From: Campylobacter concisus
GTDB taxonomy: Bacteria; Campylobacterota; Campylobacteria; Campylobacterales; Campylobacteraceae
Reading direction: 5' to 3'
DNA length: 64,000 nucleotides
Assembly: GCF_003048615.2 (NCBI RefSeq)
Contig: NZ_CP049263.1
Span: 806,001 to 870,000, forward strand
The notes beneath the pieces were generated by a model. It was not told where the DNA came from and searched no databases. It saw only the letters and a program-made list of their open reading frames with translations. Within the stretch, counting starts at the first letter, position 1. Every line of letters starts with the position of its first letter. Below, one piece after another: positions 36,329-45,515 of this stretch. The translations under genes and the position numbers were made by a program.

Positions 36329-37369
36329 ATGAAAAAGATATTAAATTTTCTCTTGGTTTTGGTGGTATTTTTGGGTGTAAATTTGATGGCAAAAGATGAG
36401 TTTATAAAGGAGCAGACGATGGCAGGGCAAAATTTGAAAGAAATTTATTTAGCAGGTGGCTGCTTTTGGGGCATGCAGGGATATTTTAAAAAGATATTTG
36501 GCGTGGTGGATACAAAAGTGGGCTACGCAAATGGTAAGAGCGAGAGCACAAGCTACCGTGAGCTGCACGAGAGCGATCACGCCGAGACACTTTATGTGAA
36601 ATTTGATGAAAACAGGGTCGCTTTGGCTGAAATTTTGGCTCATTTTTTTAGGGTGATCGACCCGACCTCGCTAAATAAACAGGGCAATGACGTCGGCAGG
36701 CAGTATAGAAGCGGGATTTACTATGTTAGTAAGGACGATCTGCCAGTTATTGAGAGCTTTATGAAGATAGAGCAAAAGAAATTTAAAGATAAGATCGTGG
36801 TTGAGGTCGCACCTCTTAAAAATTTTATCATTGCCGAGGAGTACCATCAAGACTATCTTGATAAAAACCCTTTTGGATACTGCCATATAGATCTAAATTT
36901 GGCAAGCAAGCCGCTTTACGATGAGGCTAAATTTAAGCCGCTTAGCAAAGAGGAGCTAAAGAAAAATTTAAGCAGCGAGCAGTATGCCGTGACGCAGGAG
37001 GCGGCGACTGAGAGGCCATATAGCAGCGAGTATGATAAATTTGACAAAAAGGGCATCTATGTTGATATCACCAGTGGCAAGCCGCTCTTTTCAAGCGCTG
37101 ATAAATTTGATGCGGGGTGTGGCTGGCCAAGCTTTACAAAGCCTATCACAACAACGGCGCTTGCCTATAGCGAGGATAACTCTTTTATGATGAAAAGGGT
37201 TGAAGTTAGGTCTCAAAACAGCGACGCACACCTTGGACATGTCTTTGATGATGGACCAAGCGATAAGGGCGGGCTAAGGTACTGCATAAATGGCGCAAGC
37301 CTTAAATTTATACCGCTTGAAGATATGGCTAGACTCGGATACGAGGAGTTTATCCCTTACGTAAAGTAG
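36329..37369 (+). CDS. msrAB: Exported methionine sulfoxide reductase MsrA-MsrB fusion
   Basis: Repairs both S- and R-methionine sulfoxide in proteins. An N-terminal hydrophobic segment (about 5-20, ending NLMAK) is a signal peptide, placing it in the periplasm. The MsrA domain has catalytic Cys45 in GGCFWG. The MsrB domain begins near residue 225, with GCGWPSF and catalytic Cys319 in RYCING. The MsrB zinc CxxC pairs are not obvious. At 346 residues the fusion is a normal MsrAB. Its own promoter lies upstream. The electron donor is not encoded nearby. Confidence 0.94.
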   Translation: MKKILNFLLVLVVFLGVNLMAKDEFIKEQTMAGQNLKEIYLAGGCFWGMQGYFKKIFGVVDTKVGYANGKSESTSYRELHESDHAETLYVKFDENRVALAEILAHFFRVIDPTSLNKQGNDVGRQYRSGIYYVSKDDLPVIESFMKIEQKKFKDKIVVEVAPLKNFIIAEEYHQDYLDKNPFGYCHIDLNLASKPLYDEAKFKPLSKEELKKNLSSEQYAVTQEAATERPYSSEYDKFDKKGIYVDITSGKPLFSSADKFDAGCGWPSFTKPITTTALAYSEDNSFMMKRVEVRSQNSDAHLGHVFDDGPSDKGGLRYCINGASLKFIPLEDMARLGYEEFIPYVK

Positions 37370-37412
37370 CTTTTGTTGAAGCAAATCAATGGTTTGAAAA
37401 GTTTAATCAGAG

Positions 37413-37418
37413 TATAAT
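37413..37418 (+). promoter_or_regulatory. sigma70 -10 box for the 112-residue unknown gene
   Basis: TATAAT, 25 bases before the start at 37443, in the msrAB-downstream gap. A strong AAAGGAG ribosome site follows. Confidence 0.6.
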
Positions 37419-37442
37419 TCTCCAAAATCAAAAGGAGAAAAA

Positions 37443-37781
37443 ATGAGTGAATTTTTCAAAAACGCAGAGCAGTTTAGCGTCGATGGTGCGACGGTGCCGT
37501 TTTATAAATTTAGTGAAAATGGTGTAAGCTTTGTGGGCTTTGACTCACGTCCTTGCGTGCCGCCAGAGCCAATGATGAACGCGCTTTTGGCTATCAAATT
37601 TGCTGATAAAAATACAAAGATCGTGATGGTAAATCACAAATTTCCAGCTGGGCTCATCCCAAAGATAGAAAAGAGCTTTGACATTAAGCGCGAGGACCTT
37701 GAGGGCGGAGCTGTGAAGATGACTTTTAGCCTAAAAGAGGGTGCGAGCATAGAAAACATAGACAACAGCCTTTGCCATTAA
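37443..37781 (+). CDS. Conserved-looking hypothetical protein
   Basis: Soluble, 112 residues, no signal peptide or membrane helix. One segment reads FVGFDSRPCVPPEPMMNAL and the protein ends in Cys-His. It looks compact alpha/beta, with KIVMVNHKFPAGLIPKIEKS as a strand-helix unit. I do not recognise the family. It begins a three-gene unit with a polytopic membrane protein and a DUF59 protein. A role linked to thiol or metal chemistry is only a guess from the context and the Cys in the SRPCVPPEP turn. Confidence 0.72.
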   Translation: MSEFFKNAEQFSVDGATVPFYKFSENGVSFVGFDSRPCVPPEPMMNALLAIKFADKNTKIVMVNHKFPAGLIPKIEKSFDIKREDLEGGAVKMTFSLKEGASIENIDNSLCH

Positions 37782-37782
37782 G

Positions 37783-38973
37783 ATGCTTTTAAACACTTAT
37801 GCGCCGCCATTTAAGCTAGTTGGCGGCTACTTTATCGCTGGCATTTTTTTCTTAGTGCTTAGCGCCCCGTCCTTTTTTTACGCTGATTTTGAGGCGATTA
37901 GTTCGCTAAATACGGCTGGCTTTTTGCATATATTTTTCGTGGGCTTTGTGATAAGCATCATCATCGGAGCTCTCTATCAGCTAACCTCGGTCATCTTGGA
38001 AAAGCCATTTTTTACGGTCAAAGGAGCTATTTTAAATTTAGCCATCTTTTGCCTGTCGCTACTTGCTATGAGCTATGCGATGATATTTGGCGAGGCCAAA
38101 ATTTTACAAATCAGCGCAGTTTTTCTCTTTGGCGCACTTCTCTTTTTTGGCTCAACCTATGCGCTAAGCTTTATGGGCAATCAAAAAAGAAGCTTTGCTG
38201 CCTTTGCGCTCTTTGCCTCGGCGATATTTTTGCTAGTTGGCATAACGCTTGGATTTTGCCTAGTGATGATACTTGGCGGCACGCTTATGCTTGATTTTAC
38301 TATGACGCTAAAATTTCACGTATATTTTGTGCTGGGTTTTGTGCTTTTTGTGATACTTGGGGCTGCAAGCGTGCTTTTACCGATGTTTGCTTTGGCTCAT
38401 GATCTTAAATTTACACTTAGCAAAGCCTCTCTTTCCTCTTATATTTTGGCTGGAGTTTTGCTGGCAATCGATGAAAATTTAGCTATTTTTGCGGTGGCTG
38501 TGGCGGCTTTGCTTTTTATAGCTCAGGCGTTTTACATACTGAAAAAGCGCGTGAGAAAGGCGTATGATTACTGGAACGTAAATATTGCTCTTTCACTGCT
38601 TGCTTTGCTTTGCGCTGCTATATTTATGATTTTTGAAAAGCTAAATTTGGCTGCATTTTTTATGATATATGGCTTTTTATTTGCTTTTATCGTGGCTCAT
38701 CTTTATAAGATCGCGCCATTTCTCATCTGGTATCACTACGTAGCACCCTTTGTTGGCAAGGCAAAAGTACCGCTACTTGATGCGATGATACTAAAAAAAG
38801 CTGCATATTTTGCCATAGTATTTAATGCCATTTCTCTTGTGTGCTACTCTTTGGCGGTTAGCTTTGAGATGAGAAATTTGGTCTATGCAAGTATGATTTT
38901 TATGGCTTTAAGCATCATTTTACTTGCTGTAAATATGATAAATGTTTTTAAATTTACTGGTTTTAAAGGATAA
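37783..38973 (+). CDS. Polytopic membrane protein, possibly NnrS- or heme-copper-oxidase-I-like
   Basis: Inner-membrane protein of 396 residues with about 11-12 hydrophobic helices. Histidines are placed within or next to helices, in HIFFVGFVISIIIGALYQL, FHVYFVLGFVL, LAHDLKF and AHLYKIAPFLIWYHYVAPF. This spacing recalls NnrS or subunit I of heme-copper oxidases, but I cannot prove heme binding. It starts one base after the preceding stop and is followed three bases later by the DUF59 gene, so it is in one operon with them. Confidence 0.7.
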   Translation: MLLNTYAPPFKLVGGYFIAGIFFLVLSAPSFFYADFEAISSLNTAGFLHIFFVGFVISIIIGALYQLTSVILEKPFFTVKGAILNLAIFCLSLLAMSYAMIFGEAKILQISAVFLFGALLFFGSTYALSFMGNQKRSFAAFALFASAIFLLVGITLGFCLVMILGGTLMLDFTMTLKFHVYFVLGFVLFVILGAASVLLPMFALAHDLKFTLSKASLSSYILAGVLLAIDENLAIFAVAVAALLFIAQAFYILKKRVRKAYDYWNVNIALSLLALLCAAIFMIFEKLNLAAFFMIYGFLFAFIVAHLYKIAPFLIWYHYVAPFVGKAKVPLLDAMILKKAAYFAIVFNAISLVCYSLAVSFEMRNLVYASMIFMALSIILLAVNMINVFKFTGFKG

Positions 38974-38976
38974 AAA

Positions 38977-39270
38977 ATGAAAGAAAAAATTTATGATGCT
39001 CTATCAAATATCGTCGATCCCGAGGTTGGCTTTGATATCGTTTCGCTTGGACTGATATACGACGTAAGCTGCGATGAAAACGGCAAAGCAAAGGTAACGA
39101 TGACGCTTTCAACCAAGTCTTGCCCGCTTCATGAGATGATACTTGGCTGGGTTGAAACGGCTGTGCTTGGTGTAGAGGGTGTGAAAGAGTGCGAGATCGA
39201 CCTAGTTTGGGAACCTGAGTGGAATATTCAAATGGCAAGTGATTTTGTAAAAGCACAGCTTGGAATTTGA
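38977..39270 (+). CDS. DUF59/MIP18-family iron-sulfur assembly factor
   Basis: A 97-residue protein of the family that includes SufT, PaaD and MIP18, which help mature iron-sulfur proteins. The signature IVDPEVGFDIVSLGLIYDV lies at residues 10-28, followed by the TLSTKSCPLHEMILGWVE segment with the conserved Cys near 49. No suf or isc gene is nearby; it instead follows an unknown membrane protein. This suggests a dedicated maturation role for a partner in this operon, which is inference. Confidence 0.86.
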   Translation: MKEKIYDALSNIVDPEVGFDIVSLGLIYDVSCDENGKAKVTMTLSTKSCPLHEMILGWVETAVLGVEGVKECEIDLVWEPEWNIQMASDFVKAQLGI

Positions 39271-39338
39271 AATTCATTATATGACTTGTAATTTAATGCT
39301 GGTAACTAAAAAATTCTGGAAATTAATAATGAGATAAT

Positions 39339-39359
39339 TAGAGAGCAAAAAGCTCTCTA
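39339..39359. terminator. Hairpin between convergent DUF59 and ftsZ genes
   Basis: Perfect eight-base inverted repeat TAGAGAGC / GCTCTCTA with a five-A loop. No strong T run follows on either side, so it may be a weak bidirectional terminator. Confidence 0.4.
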
Positions 39360-39387
39360 CAAATTTTAAGGAGTTGTTTTTATTTAA

Positions 39388-40527
39388 TTAATCCATTTGA
39401 TGACGCATAAATGATGGAACATCAAGCTGTGCCATATAGTCCTCGTCAAAGCCACCACTTACTTTTTTAAGTCTTAGGATACGTTCTTTTTTTATGATGT
39501 CATTCGTATTGGATACTTGTGTATCTTCATTTTTCTCTACCTCTTGCTGAGATCCTTGAAAACCAGTTGCAATTATAGTAACCTCAACTTTGTTGTCTTC
39601 TATTTTGTCATCAGTTGTTGTGCCAAATATTATCTCAGCATCTTCATCTGCCGCCTCATGGATAATGCTCATTGCATTATAAATATCAGTTAATGGGCAG
39701 CTAGGACTAATTCTAAAGTGGACTAATATACCAAATGCACCGTTTATTGTCATGTTATCAAGAAGTGGCGATTGTATAGCATTTTTTATTGCTTCTTGTG
39801 CCGCATCTTCACCATTTGCTTCACCAACACCCATTAACGCTAAACCTCTATGACTCATAATTGTTCTGACATCAGCAAAGTCTAAATTTATATCGCTTTT
39901 TCCTGAATCAAGTACAATTGTGCTCATACCATTCACTGCTCTTGCAAGAACTTCATCCACCATTTCAAAGCTCTCTTTTATGCCTGCATTCTTATCAATA
40001 AGCGTTAAAAGTTTATCATTTGGAATAACAACAATAGAATCGCTTTCTTTTCTAAGTTCTTCTAATCCACAATCAGCTAATTTTCTACGTTTTTTACCTT
40101 CAAACATAAAAGGCATAGTTACAACAGCAACTGTTAATGCACCAATATCTTTAGCTGCTTGAGCCACTACTGGAGCAGCACCAGTTCCTGTGCCACCACC
40201 AAGACCAGTACCTATGAATACTATGTCGGATGTCTCAAGTGCGCTTTTTACTTCATCATAACTCTCTTCAGCTGCAGCTTTTCCTACTTCTGGTCTCATA
40301 CCAGCGCCTAGACCTTTTGTTGTTTTCTCACCAAGTTGAATTTTTGTATGTGCTAGAGAATTTTCAAGAGCTTTAGCGTCTGTGTTGGCCACTATAAGGT
40401 CTATATTCAAATTTGGGTTAACTCTAATAATATGGTTGACCATATTACCACCACCACCACCTACACCTACAACTTTTATTTTTGCGCCGTAAATGCTTTT
40501 GTTTTCTTCTACTGTGAAGTTACTCAT
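39388..40527 (-). CDS. ftsZ: Cell division protein FtsZ
   Basis: Tubulin-like GTPase forming the division ring. The GTP signature GGGTGTGAAPVVA is near residue 107. The N-terminal domain includes GVGGGGGNMVNHII and GLGAGMRPEVG. The conserved C-terminal peptide for binding FtsA reads DVPSFMRHQMD. At 379 residues it is normal. It lies 14 bases after the ftsA stop. Confidence 0.97.
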   Translation of the reverse strand: MSNFTVEENKSIYGAKIKVVGVGGGGGNMVNHIIRVNPNLNIDLIVANTDAKALENSLAHTKIQLGEKTTKGLGAGMRPEVGKAAAEESYDEVKSALETSDIVFIGTGLGGGTGTGAAPVVAQAAKDIGALTVAVVTMPFMFEGKKRRKLADCGLEELRKESDSIVVIPNDKLLTLIDKNAGIKESFEMVDEVLARAVNGMSTIVLDSGKSDINLDFADVRTIMSHRGLALMGVGEANGEDAAQEAIKNAIQSPLLDNMTINGAFGILVHFRISPSCPLTDIYNAMSIIHEAADEDAEIIFGTTTDDKIEDNKVEVTIIATGFQGSQQEVEKNEDTQVSNTNDIIKKERILRLKKVSGGFDEDYMAQLDVPSFMRHQMD

Positions 40528-40541
40528 TTTTAGAATTCTCC

Positions 40542-41978
40542 TTAAAATAATTGTGTAATACTATGCCAAAATTTTGCAAAAGCATTTGGCTTTTTTTCTT
40601 GTTTACTAATATCTGCGATGTTAGCAAGTTCTTCTTTATTGTTTGAATCATCTAATGTATTTAGCCTAAAATTTATATCAGAAAGGCTATTGTCTTCTTC
40701 TGTGCTTTTATTTACGTCCTGTGCATTTTGAACTAAAATTTGTTTATTGTTATCTTCGTCAAAAACATTTCTAAAAGTTGCTTTTGGTTTTGAAATCGCT
40801 TCACCATGATATCTCATCTTTTTCTCTGAATCGATCTCATAAGGAGTAAAATCACCAGCACCATACAAGCAAAGTCCAATAGCACAAGAGTTTGCTGGAT
40901 CTCTCAAAATTTCAAATAATCCATCCATCTCTTTTGGTTTAGCAATCCTAACAGGCATTTTGTCAAATATTGCAGACGCTAAATCTCTAATGCCGTCTAA
41001 CTTTGTCATGCCTCCTGTTAAAATTATGCCAGCGCCAATACTATCTTTATATCCACTATCATCTAACATTTTTGCAAGTACCATAAGGGTTTCTTCTGCT
41101 CTTGCATAAATGACATTTGAAATAATATCTAGCGAAACTTCGTGGCTTTTTGCCTCATCACCAAGAATAGGTAGTTCTATTAGATCAACTGATTTATTTA
41201 TTAAAGTACCATAGCCTAGTTTAATCTCTTCGGCTTTTGGTAGAGGGGTATGAAGTGCCATTGATAGATCGTTGGTAATATTTGCTGAACCGACTGGTAA
41301 AAATTCATTATATCTTATAGAATTCCCAGAGTGTACTACAAGATTGCAAGTAGCTCCTCCCATATCAACAAGAGCGGCACCTAGTTCTTTTTCATCTTTT
41401 GTGAGCGTTGATATTGCTGAAGCATATCCTGAAAGAACTATATTGTCCAATTGAACACCTGCTAAGTTTATAGCTTTTCTTAGATTGCTAATAGACGACT
41501 TCTGTACAGTTACAATATGAGTTTGTACTTCAAGTCTTGTACCATTCATTCCTATTGGGTCTTCAATATGTTCTTGTCCATCTACCTTGAAATTATAAGG
41601 AAGAATATGCAGCTTTTCATATTCGTGCGGTATATCAGCCGTATGATCAGCCATCTGCATAGCACGTTCAATCTCTTTTATGCCTATTTCATGATTTGGA
41701 ATGTTTACAACACCGCTGCTATCAACACTTTTCGTATATGCTCCTGAGATAGAAACTATAACTCTTTCATAATGTGTACCAGCAACTCTTTGTGCTTCTA
41801 TTAGTGCATTTTTTATAGATTTTGCCGCTTGCTCTATGTTGGTTATTACACCTTTTCTTATACCTTGTGTTTTTTCAGTTCCTATTCCGATTATCTTTAT
41901 CCCACTTTCATCATGCTGTGCTATGATTGCACAAACTTGGAAAGAACCGACATCTATACCTAAAATTTTCGTACTCAA
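40542..41978 (-). CDS. ftsA: Cell division protein FtsA
   Basis: Actin-like protein anchoring FtsZ to the membrane. The ATPase phosphate motifs are visible: GIDVGSFQVC at the N-terminus, LVDMGGATCNL near residue 208 and ILTGGMTKLDGI near 322. The protein ends with the amphipathic helix AFAKFWHSITQLF, the typical membrane-targeting sequence. At 478 residues it is longer than E. coli FtsA (420), because of a polar linker before the final helix. It follows the PpiD-like gene. Confidence 0.96.
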   Translation of the reverse strand: MSTKILGIDVGSFQVCAIIAQHDESGIKIIGIGTEKTQGIRKGVITNIEQAAKSIKNALIEAQRVAGTHYERVIVSISGAYTKSVDSSGVVNIPNHEIGIKEIERAMQMADHTADIPHEYEKLHILPYNFKVDGQEHIEDPIGMNGTRLEVQTHIVTVQKSSISNLRKAINLAGVQLDNIVLSGYASAISTLTKDEKELGAALVDMGGATCNLVVHSGNSIRYNEFLPVGSANITNDLSMALHTPLPKAEEIKLGYGTLINKSVDLIELPILGDEAKSHEVSLDIISNVIYARAEETLMVLAKMLDDSGYKDSIGAGIILTGGMTKLDGIRDLASAIFDKMPVRIAKPKEMDGLFEILRDPANSCAIGLCLYGAGDFTPYEIDSEKKMRYHGEAISKPKATFRNVFDEDNNKQILVQNAQDVNKSTEEDNSLSDINFRLNTLDDSNNKEELANIADISKQEKKPNAFAKFWHSITQLF

Positions 41979-41984
41979 AATATT

Positions 41985-43442
41985 TTACCTTTTGACATAT
42001 TCTTTAACTTCATAATATTTTAGAAGTTTGTTTGTTAAATCTTTTATCAACTCATTGTTTTTAAGCATTGCAACATTTTGTTGTGTTATTTGCTTATAGT
42101 TGTTATTTATATTGTTAGTAAGCAATCTTTGTTCCAAAATATCGTACACTACGGCTTTGTCATCTAATATAACATAACCTTTTGTGTTGTTAGTGTCAAA
42201 AAGTTGAGATACAAAAGCTCTTGTATCGCTCTCATTTAAGCCCGCAATAGAGCCATTTACCTCTCTGCTAACAAAGCCAATATCTGTGCCTTTAAAGTTT
42301 TGTAGAGTATCTTTTGCTTTTGCTGTTAAAATTTCTTTTTCTTTTTTGCTTTTGTAAATTTCAAGCACATTGGCTCTTGCTTGTTCAAAGCTCATAGGTT
42401 GTGGAGGAGTTATACTTTTTATTCTAGCTATCAAATAGCCATCTTTGTAGATAAATGGTTTTATCACTTCGCCAACTTTTGCGCCCTTTATCTCATCAAG
42501 TGAAAAAGTAGCGTTGTCTTCATTTACACTTATAAAACCGTTAGTTGCAAGCTCAGCTTTTTTAACAGCGACATACTTTTCTAAAGCATTAGTTTTACTT
42601 TGCTCTATGTTGTAGTCTTTATTAACTTCAGCTTTTACCTCACTAAAAGGTTTTATCTTGTCATCAGAACCCTTATATTTATCTTGGTTCTCGTTATAGT
42701 AAGATTTTAAAACGCTTTCATTTGCGTCGCTTTTTTCTGACTCGACAAAGTATGTATCTATACCATAAAGTGTCTTTGTCATATAGTTATTTTTATTTAT
42801 CTCCCAAAGATCTTTTAGCTCTTTCTCGTCTACTTTGATCTCGTTTTGATCAGCATTTACTACTTGCACAGCTAATTTATCTTGCATGAAAAAGCTAGCT
42901 TCCATCATGGCGATATCTTCTTTGCTTGCAGGTAAATTTAAAATAGTTCTAAGTTTATCTAGTAAGATAGTTAGTTTTAGATTATCTTCAAAATCAGTTG
43001 GATTTATCCTAGCTCTTCTTAGCACATCGTAGTATAAATTTTTGTCAAAAACGCCGTCTTTTTGAAATGTTGGATCGACGATTATATACTTTAAAACATC
43101 GTCTTTATTAACGCTTAGACCGATGTCGTCTGCAAAATTTAATAGTAAATTTTCTTGAATAGCAGCCTGAAGTGCAGCATTTTCTAAGCCTAACTCTTCA
43201 GCTTTCTCTTGAGTTAATTTGCCTTCAAATACATTGTTGTAGTACTGATATAACCTATCGTATTTTTGTTGCAACTCTTGAACGCTTATATTTCTATGTC
43301 CTACTTTGGCTACCGAAGTAGCTCTGTTGCTGTTTAGGTCGTATGCGCCCCAGCCGACAAAACCAGCACCGACAAAAGCTATCGTGCTTACCCAAATTGT
43401 CACGACAAGGTATTTTTTATGTTTTTGCATCCAAGATAACAT
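41985..43442 (-). CDS. PpiD/SurA-type periplasmic folding chaperone
   Basis: Membrane-anchored peptidyl-prolyl isomerase-like protein, 485 residues. An N-terminal helix (about 12-32) is followed by a SurA_N-like domain, which includes VGHRNISVQELQQKYDRLYQ. A parvulin-like region follows around residues 235-365. C. jejuni has a similar gene directly before ftsA and ftsZ. It probably assists folding of exported proteins. PPIase activity itself is not certain. Confidence 0.88.
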   Translation of the reverse strand: MLSWMQKHKKYLVVTIWVSTIAFVGAGFVGWGAYDLNSNRATSVAKVGHRNISVQELQQKYDRLYQYYNNVFEGKLTQEKAEELGLENAALQAAIQENLLLNFADDIGLSVNKDDVLKYIIVDPTFQKDGVFDKNLYYDVLRRARINPTDFEDNLKLTILLDKLRTILNLPASKEDIAMMEASFFMQDKLAVQVVNADQNEIKVDEKELKDLWEINKNNYMTKTLYGIDTYFVESEKSDANESVLKSYYNENQDKYKGSDDKIKPFSEVKAEVNKDYNIEQSKTNALEKYVAVKKAELATNGFISVNEDNATFSLDEIKGAKVGEVIKPFIYKDGYLIARIKSITPPQPMSFEQARANVLEIYKSKKEKEILTAKAKDTLQNFKGTDIGFVSREVNGSIAGLNESDTRAFVSQLFDTNNTKGYVILDDKAVVYDILEQRLLTNNINNNYKQITQQNVAMLKNNELIKDLTNKLLKYYEVKEYVKR

Positions 43443-43542
43443 TAAGTTCTTCCTTTAAAATACTAACAAAGCTTGTGCGATATTTTATAGAAATTTGGCT
43501 TAAATAAGCTTAAAATGGGGCTTTATAAAAACGTTTCTTGCT

Positions 43543-43583
43543 AAATTTTTACTAACATTTTTTATCTTTGTTAGCAAAAATTT
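43543..43583 (-). terminator. Long stem-loop after the aldolase-like gene
   Basis: Two 15-base arms (AAATTTTTACTAACA and TGTTAGCAAAAATTT) pair at 14 of 15 positions around an 11-base loop. The stem overlaps the aldolase stop codon and its minus-strand side is followed by T-poor sequence, so termination efficiency is uncertain. Confidence 0.5.
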
Positions 43584-44169
43584 AAATGCTAAAATCGCTG
43601 TAATCACCAGTAAAATGAAGCAGTTTGCAGCTATTTTCTAACAAGGCTATATCTTTTGCAAGTAGCTGAGGGCTCCTGCTATACGCGTAAACGCCGTATC
43701 CTTTGATCACGACGACGTTAGTATTTTTCTCTATCATCGCTCTATAAATTTCTGTCTCAGCACGCTCATACCAGTCGTCAAACTGCTTTGGATCATAGAC
43801 TAAAATTTCATTAAATCTCATGCATCCAAAATAGTCTTTCGGTGCTATTTTTTCATGTTTCATTGCATAAGCTGTCACGTATGGAGGCATGGCGTAGCAG
43901 ACAAATTTTGCTTCATTTATGTTTTTGTAGATATTTAAGTGTATATCAGCATCCAAGCTCGCATCATTCCAGCGGTAGTCTTTTTTTGATGAAAGAAGTG
44001 TTAGATCACTATCTTGCAAGTCGTCAAAAATGGCACTTTGCTTGTTGATGATGAATTGATTTTTTTCTACTCTTGCCGAGATAGAGCCATGAAAAACACC
44101 AAAAAAATTCTTTCTAAACATCGAAAGAGATATCTTTTTTATCTCATTTGTTGAGTGCAATAAGTCCAT
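43582..44169 (-). CDS. Class II aldolase/adducin-family protein
   Basis: A 195-residue protein of the aldolase_II fold. The VVIKGYGVYAYSRS and LAKDIALLENSCKLLHF segments fit the C-terminal part of the family. Metal-binding histidines are hard to place: only the LLH near the end and a few others are present, so catalysis is uncertain. It is the first gene of a minus-strand run ending in ftsZ, but a 139-base gap with a hairpin separates it from the PpiD-like gene. Substrate unknown. Confidence 0.75.
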   Translation of the reverse strand: MDLLHSTNEIKKISLSMFRKNFFGVFHGSISARVEKNQFIINKQSAIFDDLQDSDLTLLSSKKDYRWNDASLDADIHLNIYKNINEAKFVCYAMPPYVTAYAMKHEKIAPKDYFGCMRFNEILVYDPKQFDDWYERAETEIYRAMIEKNTNVVVIKGYGVYAYSRSPQLLAKDIALLENSCKLLHFTGDYSDFSI

Positions 44170-44295
44170 TTTTTCTCCTATGTTTGGGTGATTATATTTA
44201 AGCTATCTTAAAATTTGTGTAAAATTTTATGTAATGATAGCTTTTTAAGTAAAATTTCGATAAATTTTCACACTAATTTCATTAAAGAGGCAGTG

Positions 44296-45219
44296 TTGCA
44301 AAGTCCGCATATTAGCGTTTTACTTGACGAAGTTTTATCTTTTTTTAAAGGCCTGCGTGGAAATTTTATAGATTGCACGCTTGGATATGCTGGACATTCT
44401 AGTGCCATTTTGTCTCAAAATGAAAATTTAAATTTGATCGCTTGCGATAGAGATAGTGAAGCTATAAATTTCTCGCTCAAAGAACTTGAGCCATTTGGCA
44501 GCAGAGTGAAAATTTATAAGAGCAATTTCTCTGAGCTTATTAGCAAACTTAGCAGCGATGAAATTTCAAATGTTAGAGGAATTTTAGCTGACATCGGCGT
44601 TAGCTCTTTGCAGATAGATAAGGATGATAGGGGCTTTAGCCTTGGCTCAAGCGCGCTTGATATGCGCATGGACAAAGAGCGAGGATTTAGCGCCTATGAC
44701 GTGGTAAATGGCTACTCGTTTGATGAGTTAGTTAGGATTTTTAGAGATTACGGTGAGCTAAAAAATGCCTCTGGGATCGCAAATAAGATAATAAATGCTA
44801 GAATTTTAGGCAAGATAACAAGCGCAAAAGAGCTTGCAAATATAATAGGCACAGCCCAGATAAAAGGGCGCGGTGTTAGCCCTGCGATCCTTGCTTTTCA
44901 GGCGATCAGGATAGAGGTAAATGGCGAGCTAGATGAGCTAACAAATTTGCTTGATAGTATAGAAAAGGGCGGTTTTAAAGATTGCTTGGTGGCGATTATA
45001 ACGTTTCACTCGCTTGAAGATAGGATCGTAAAAGAGCGCTTTAAAAAGTGGGCAAACAGCTGTATCTGCCTGCCTGGCATCTACCGATGTGAGTGCGGAA
45101 ACAACCACGAACTGGGTGAAATTTTAACTAAAAAACCACTAACAGCAAGCCAAAGTGAGCTAGCACAAAACTCACGAAGCAAGAGCGCAAAACTGCGTGT
45201 TTTTAAGATAAAAGGATAA
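44296..45219 (+). CDS. rsmH: 16S rRNA m4C1402 methyltransferase RsmH
   Basis: Methylates C1402 of 16S rRNA. The SAM site is DCTLGYAGHSSAIL near the N-terminus. Other family segments are LADIGVSSLQID, LDMRMD and ITFHSLEDRIVK. The frame extends upstream to 44215, but family members start with a PHISVLLDEV-like N-terminus. The TTG at 44296, with AAAGAGG six bases upstream, gives that N-terminus and 307 residues, as in C. jejuni. GTG at 44293 is an alternative. An FtsL-like gene follows. Confidence 0.94.
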   Translation: MQSPHISVLLDEVLSFFKGLRGNFIDCTLGYAGHSSAILSQNENLNLIACDRDSEAINFSLKELEPFGSRVKIYKSNFSELISKLSSDEISNVRGILADIGVSSLQIDKDDRGFSLGSSALDMRMDKERGFSAYDVVNGYSFDELVRIFRDYGELKNASGIANKIINARILGKITSAKELANIIGTAQIKGRGVSPAILAFQAIRIEVNGELDELTNLLDSIEKGGFKDCLVAIITFHSLEDRIVKERFKKWANSCICLPGIYRCECGNNHELGEILTKKPLTASQSELAQNSRSKSAKLRVFKIKG

Positions 45220-45221
45220 AG

Positions 45222-45515
45222 ATGCAAGAAAAAGAAGAGCTGCTAACACTTCACGACGAGGAGCAAAAACGTGAGGTAAATTTAAGCTTTAAGACGCTAG
45301 TGATGGTCTATCTGGCGGTTTTTATAGCGCTGGCTCTATTTTTGCCAAAAATTTATATAGCAAATCAAATTTATTATATAAGTAGAGATATCGCCGACAT
45401 CAGCGGCAAACGAGATATGCTCCTTGAAGAAAACAGAGCTCTTAGCATAAAGCTTGAAAATTTGCGTTATAAAAATCAAATTTTAAACAATATGCAAGAG
45501 CGTCAATGGAAATAA
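45222..45515 (+). CDS. FtsL-like single-pass division protein
   Basis: A 97-residue bitopic membrane protein. A charged cytoplasmic N-terminus (1-24) is followed by one membrane helix (about 27-47) and a periplasmic coiled-coil region (about 55-90, ISGKRDMLLEENRALSIKLE). Size and layout match FtsL/DivIC proteins, whose genes often follow rsmH. Sequence conservation in FtsL is very low, so the assignment rests on position and architecture. It overlaps the FUSC gene by ten bases. Confidence 0.68.
   Translation: MQEKEELLTLHDEEQKREVNLSFKTLVMVYLAVFIALALFLPKIYIANQIYYISRDIADISGKRDMLLEENRALSIKLENLRYKNQILNNMQERQWK

Noticed and set aside
44215-44295. Longer rsmH starting at ATG 44215
   Set aside because: The extra 27 residues have no match to the family N-terminus, and a good ribosome site lies just before TTG 44296.
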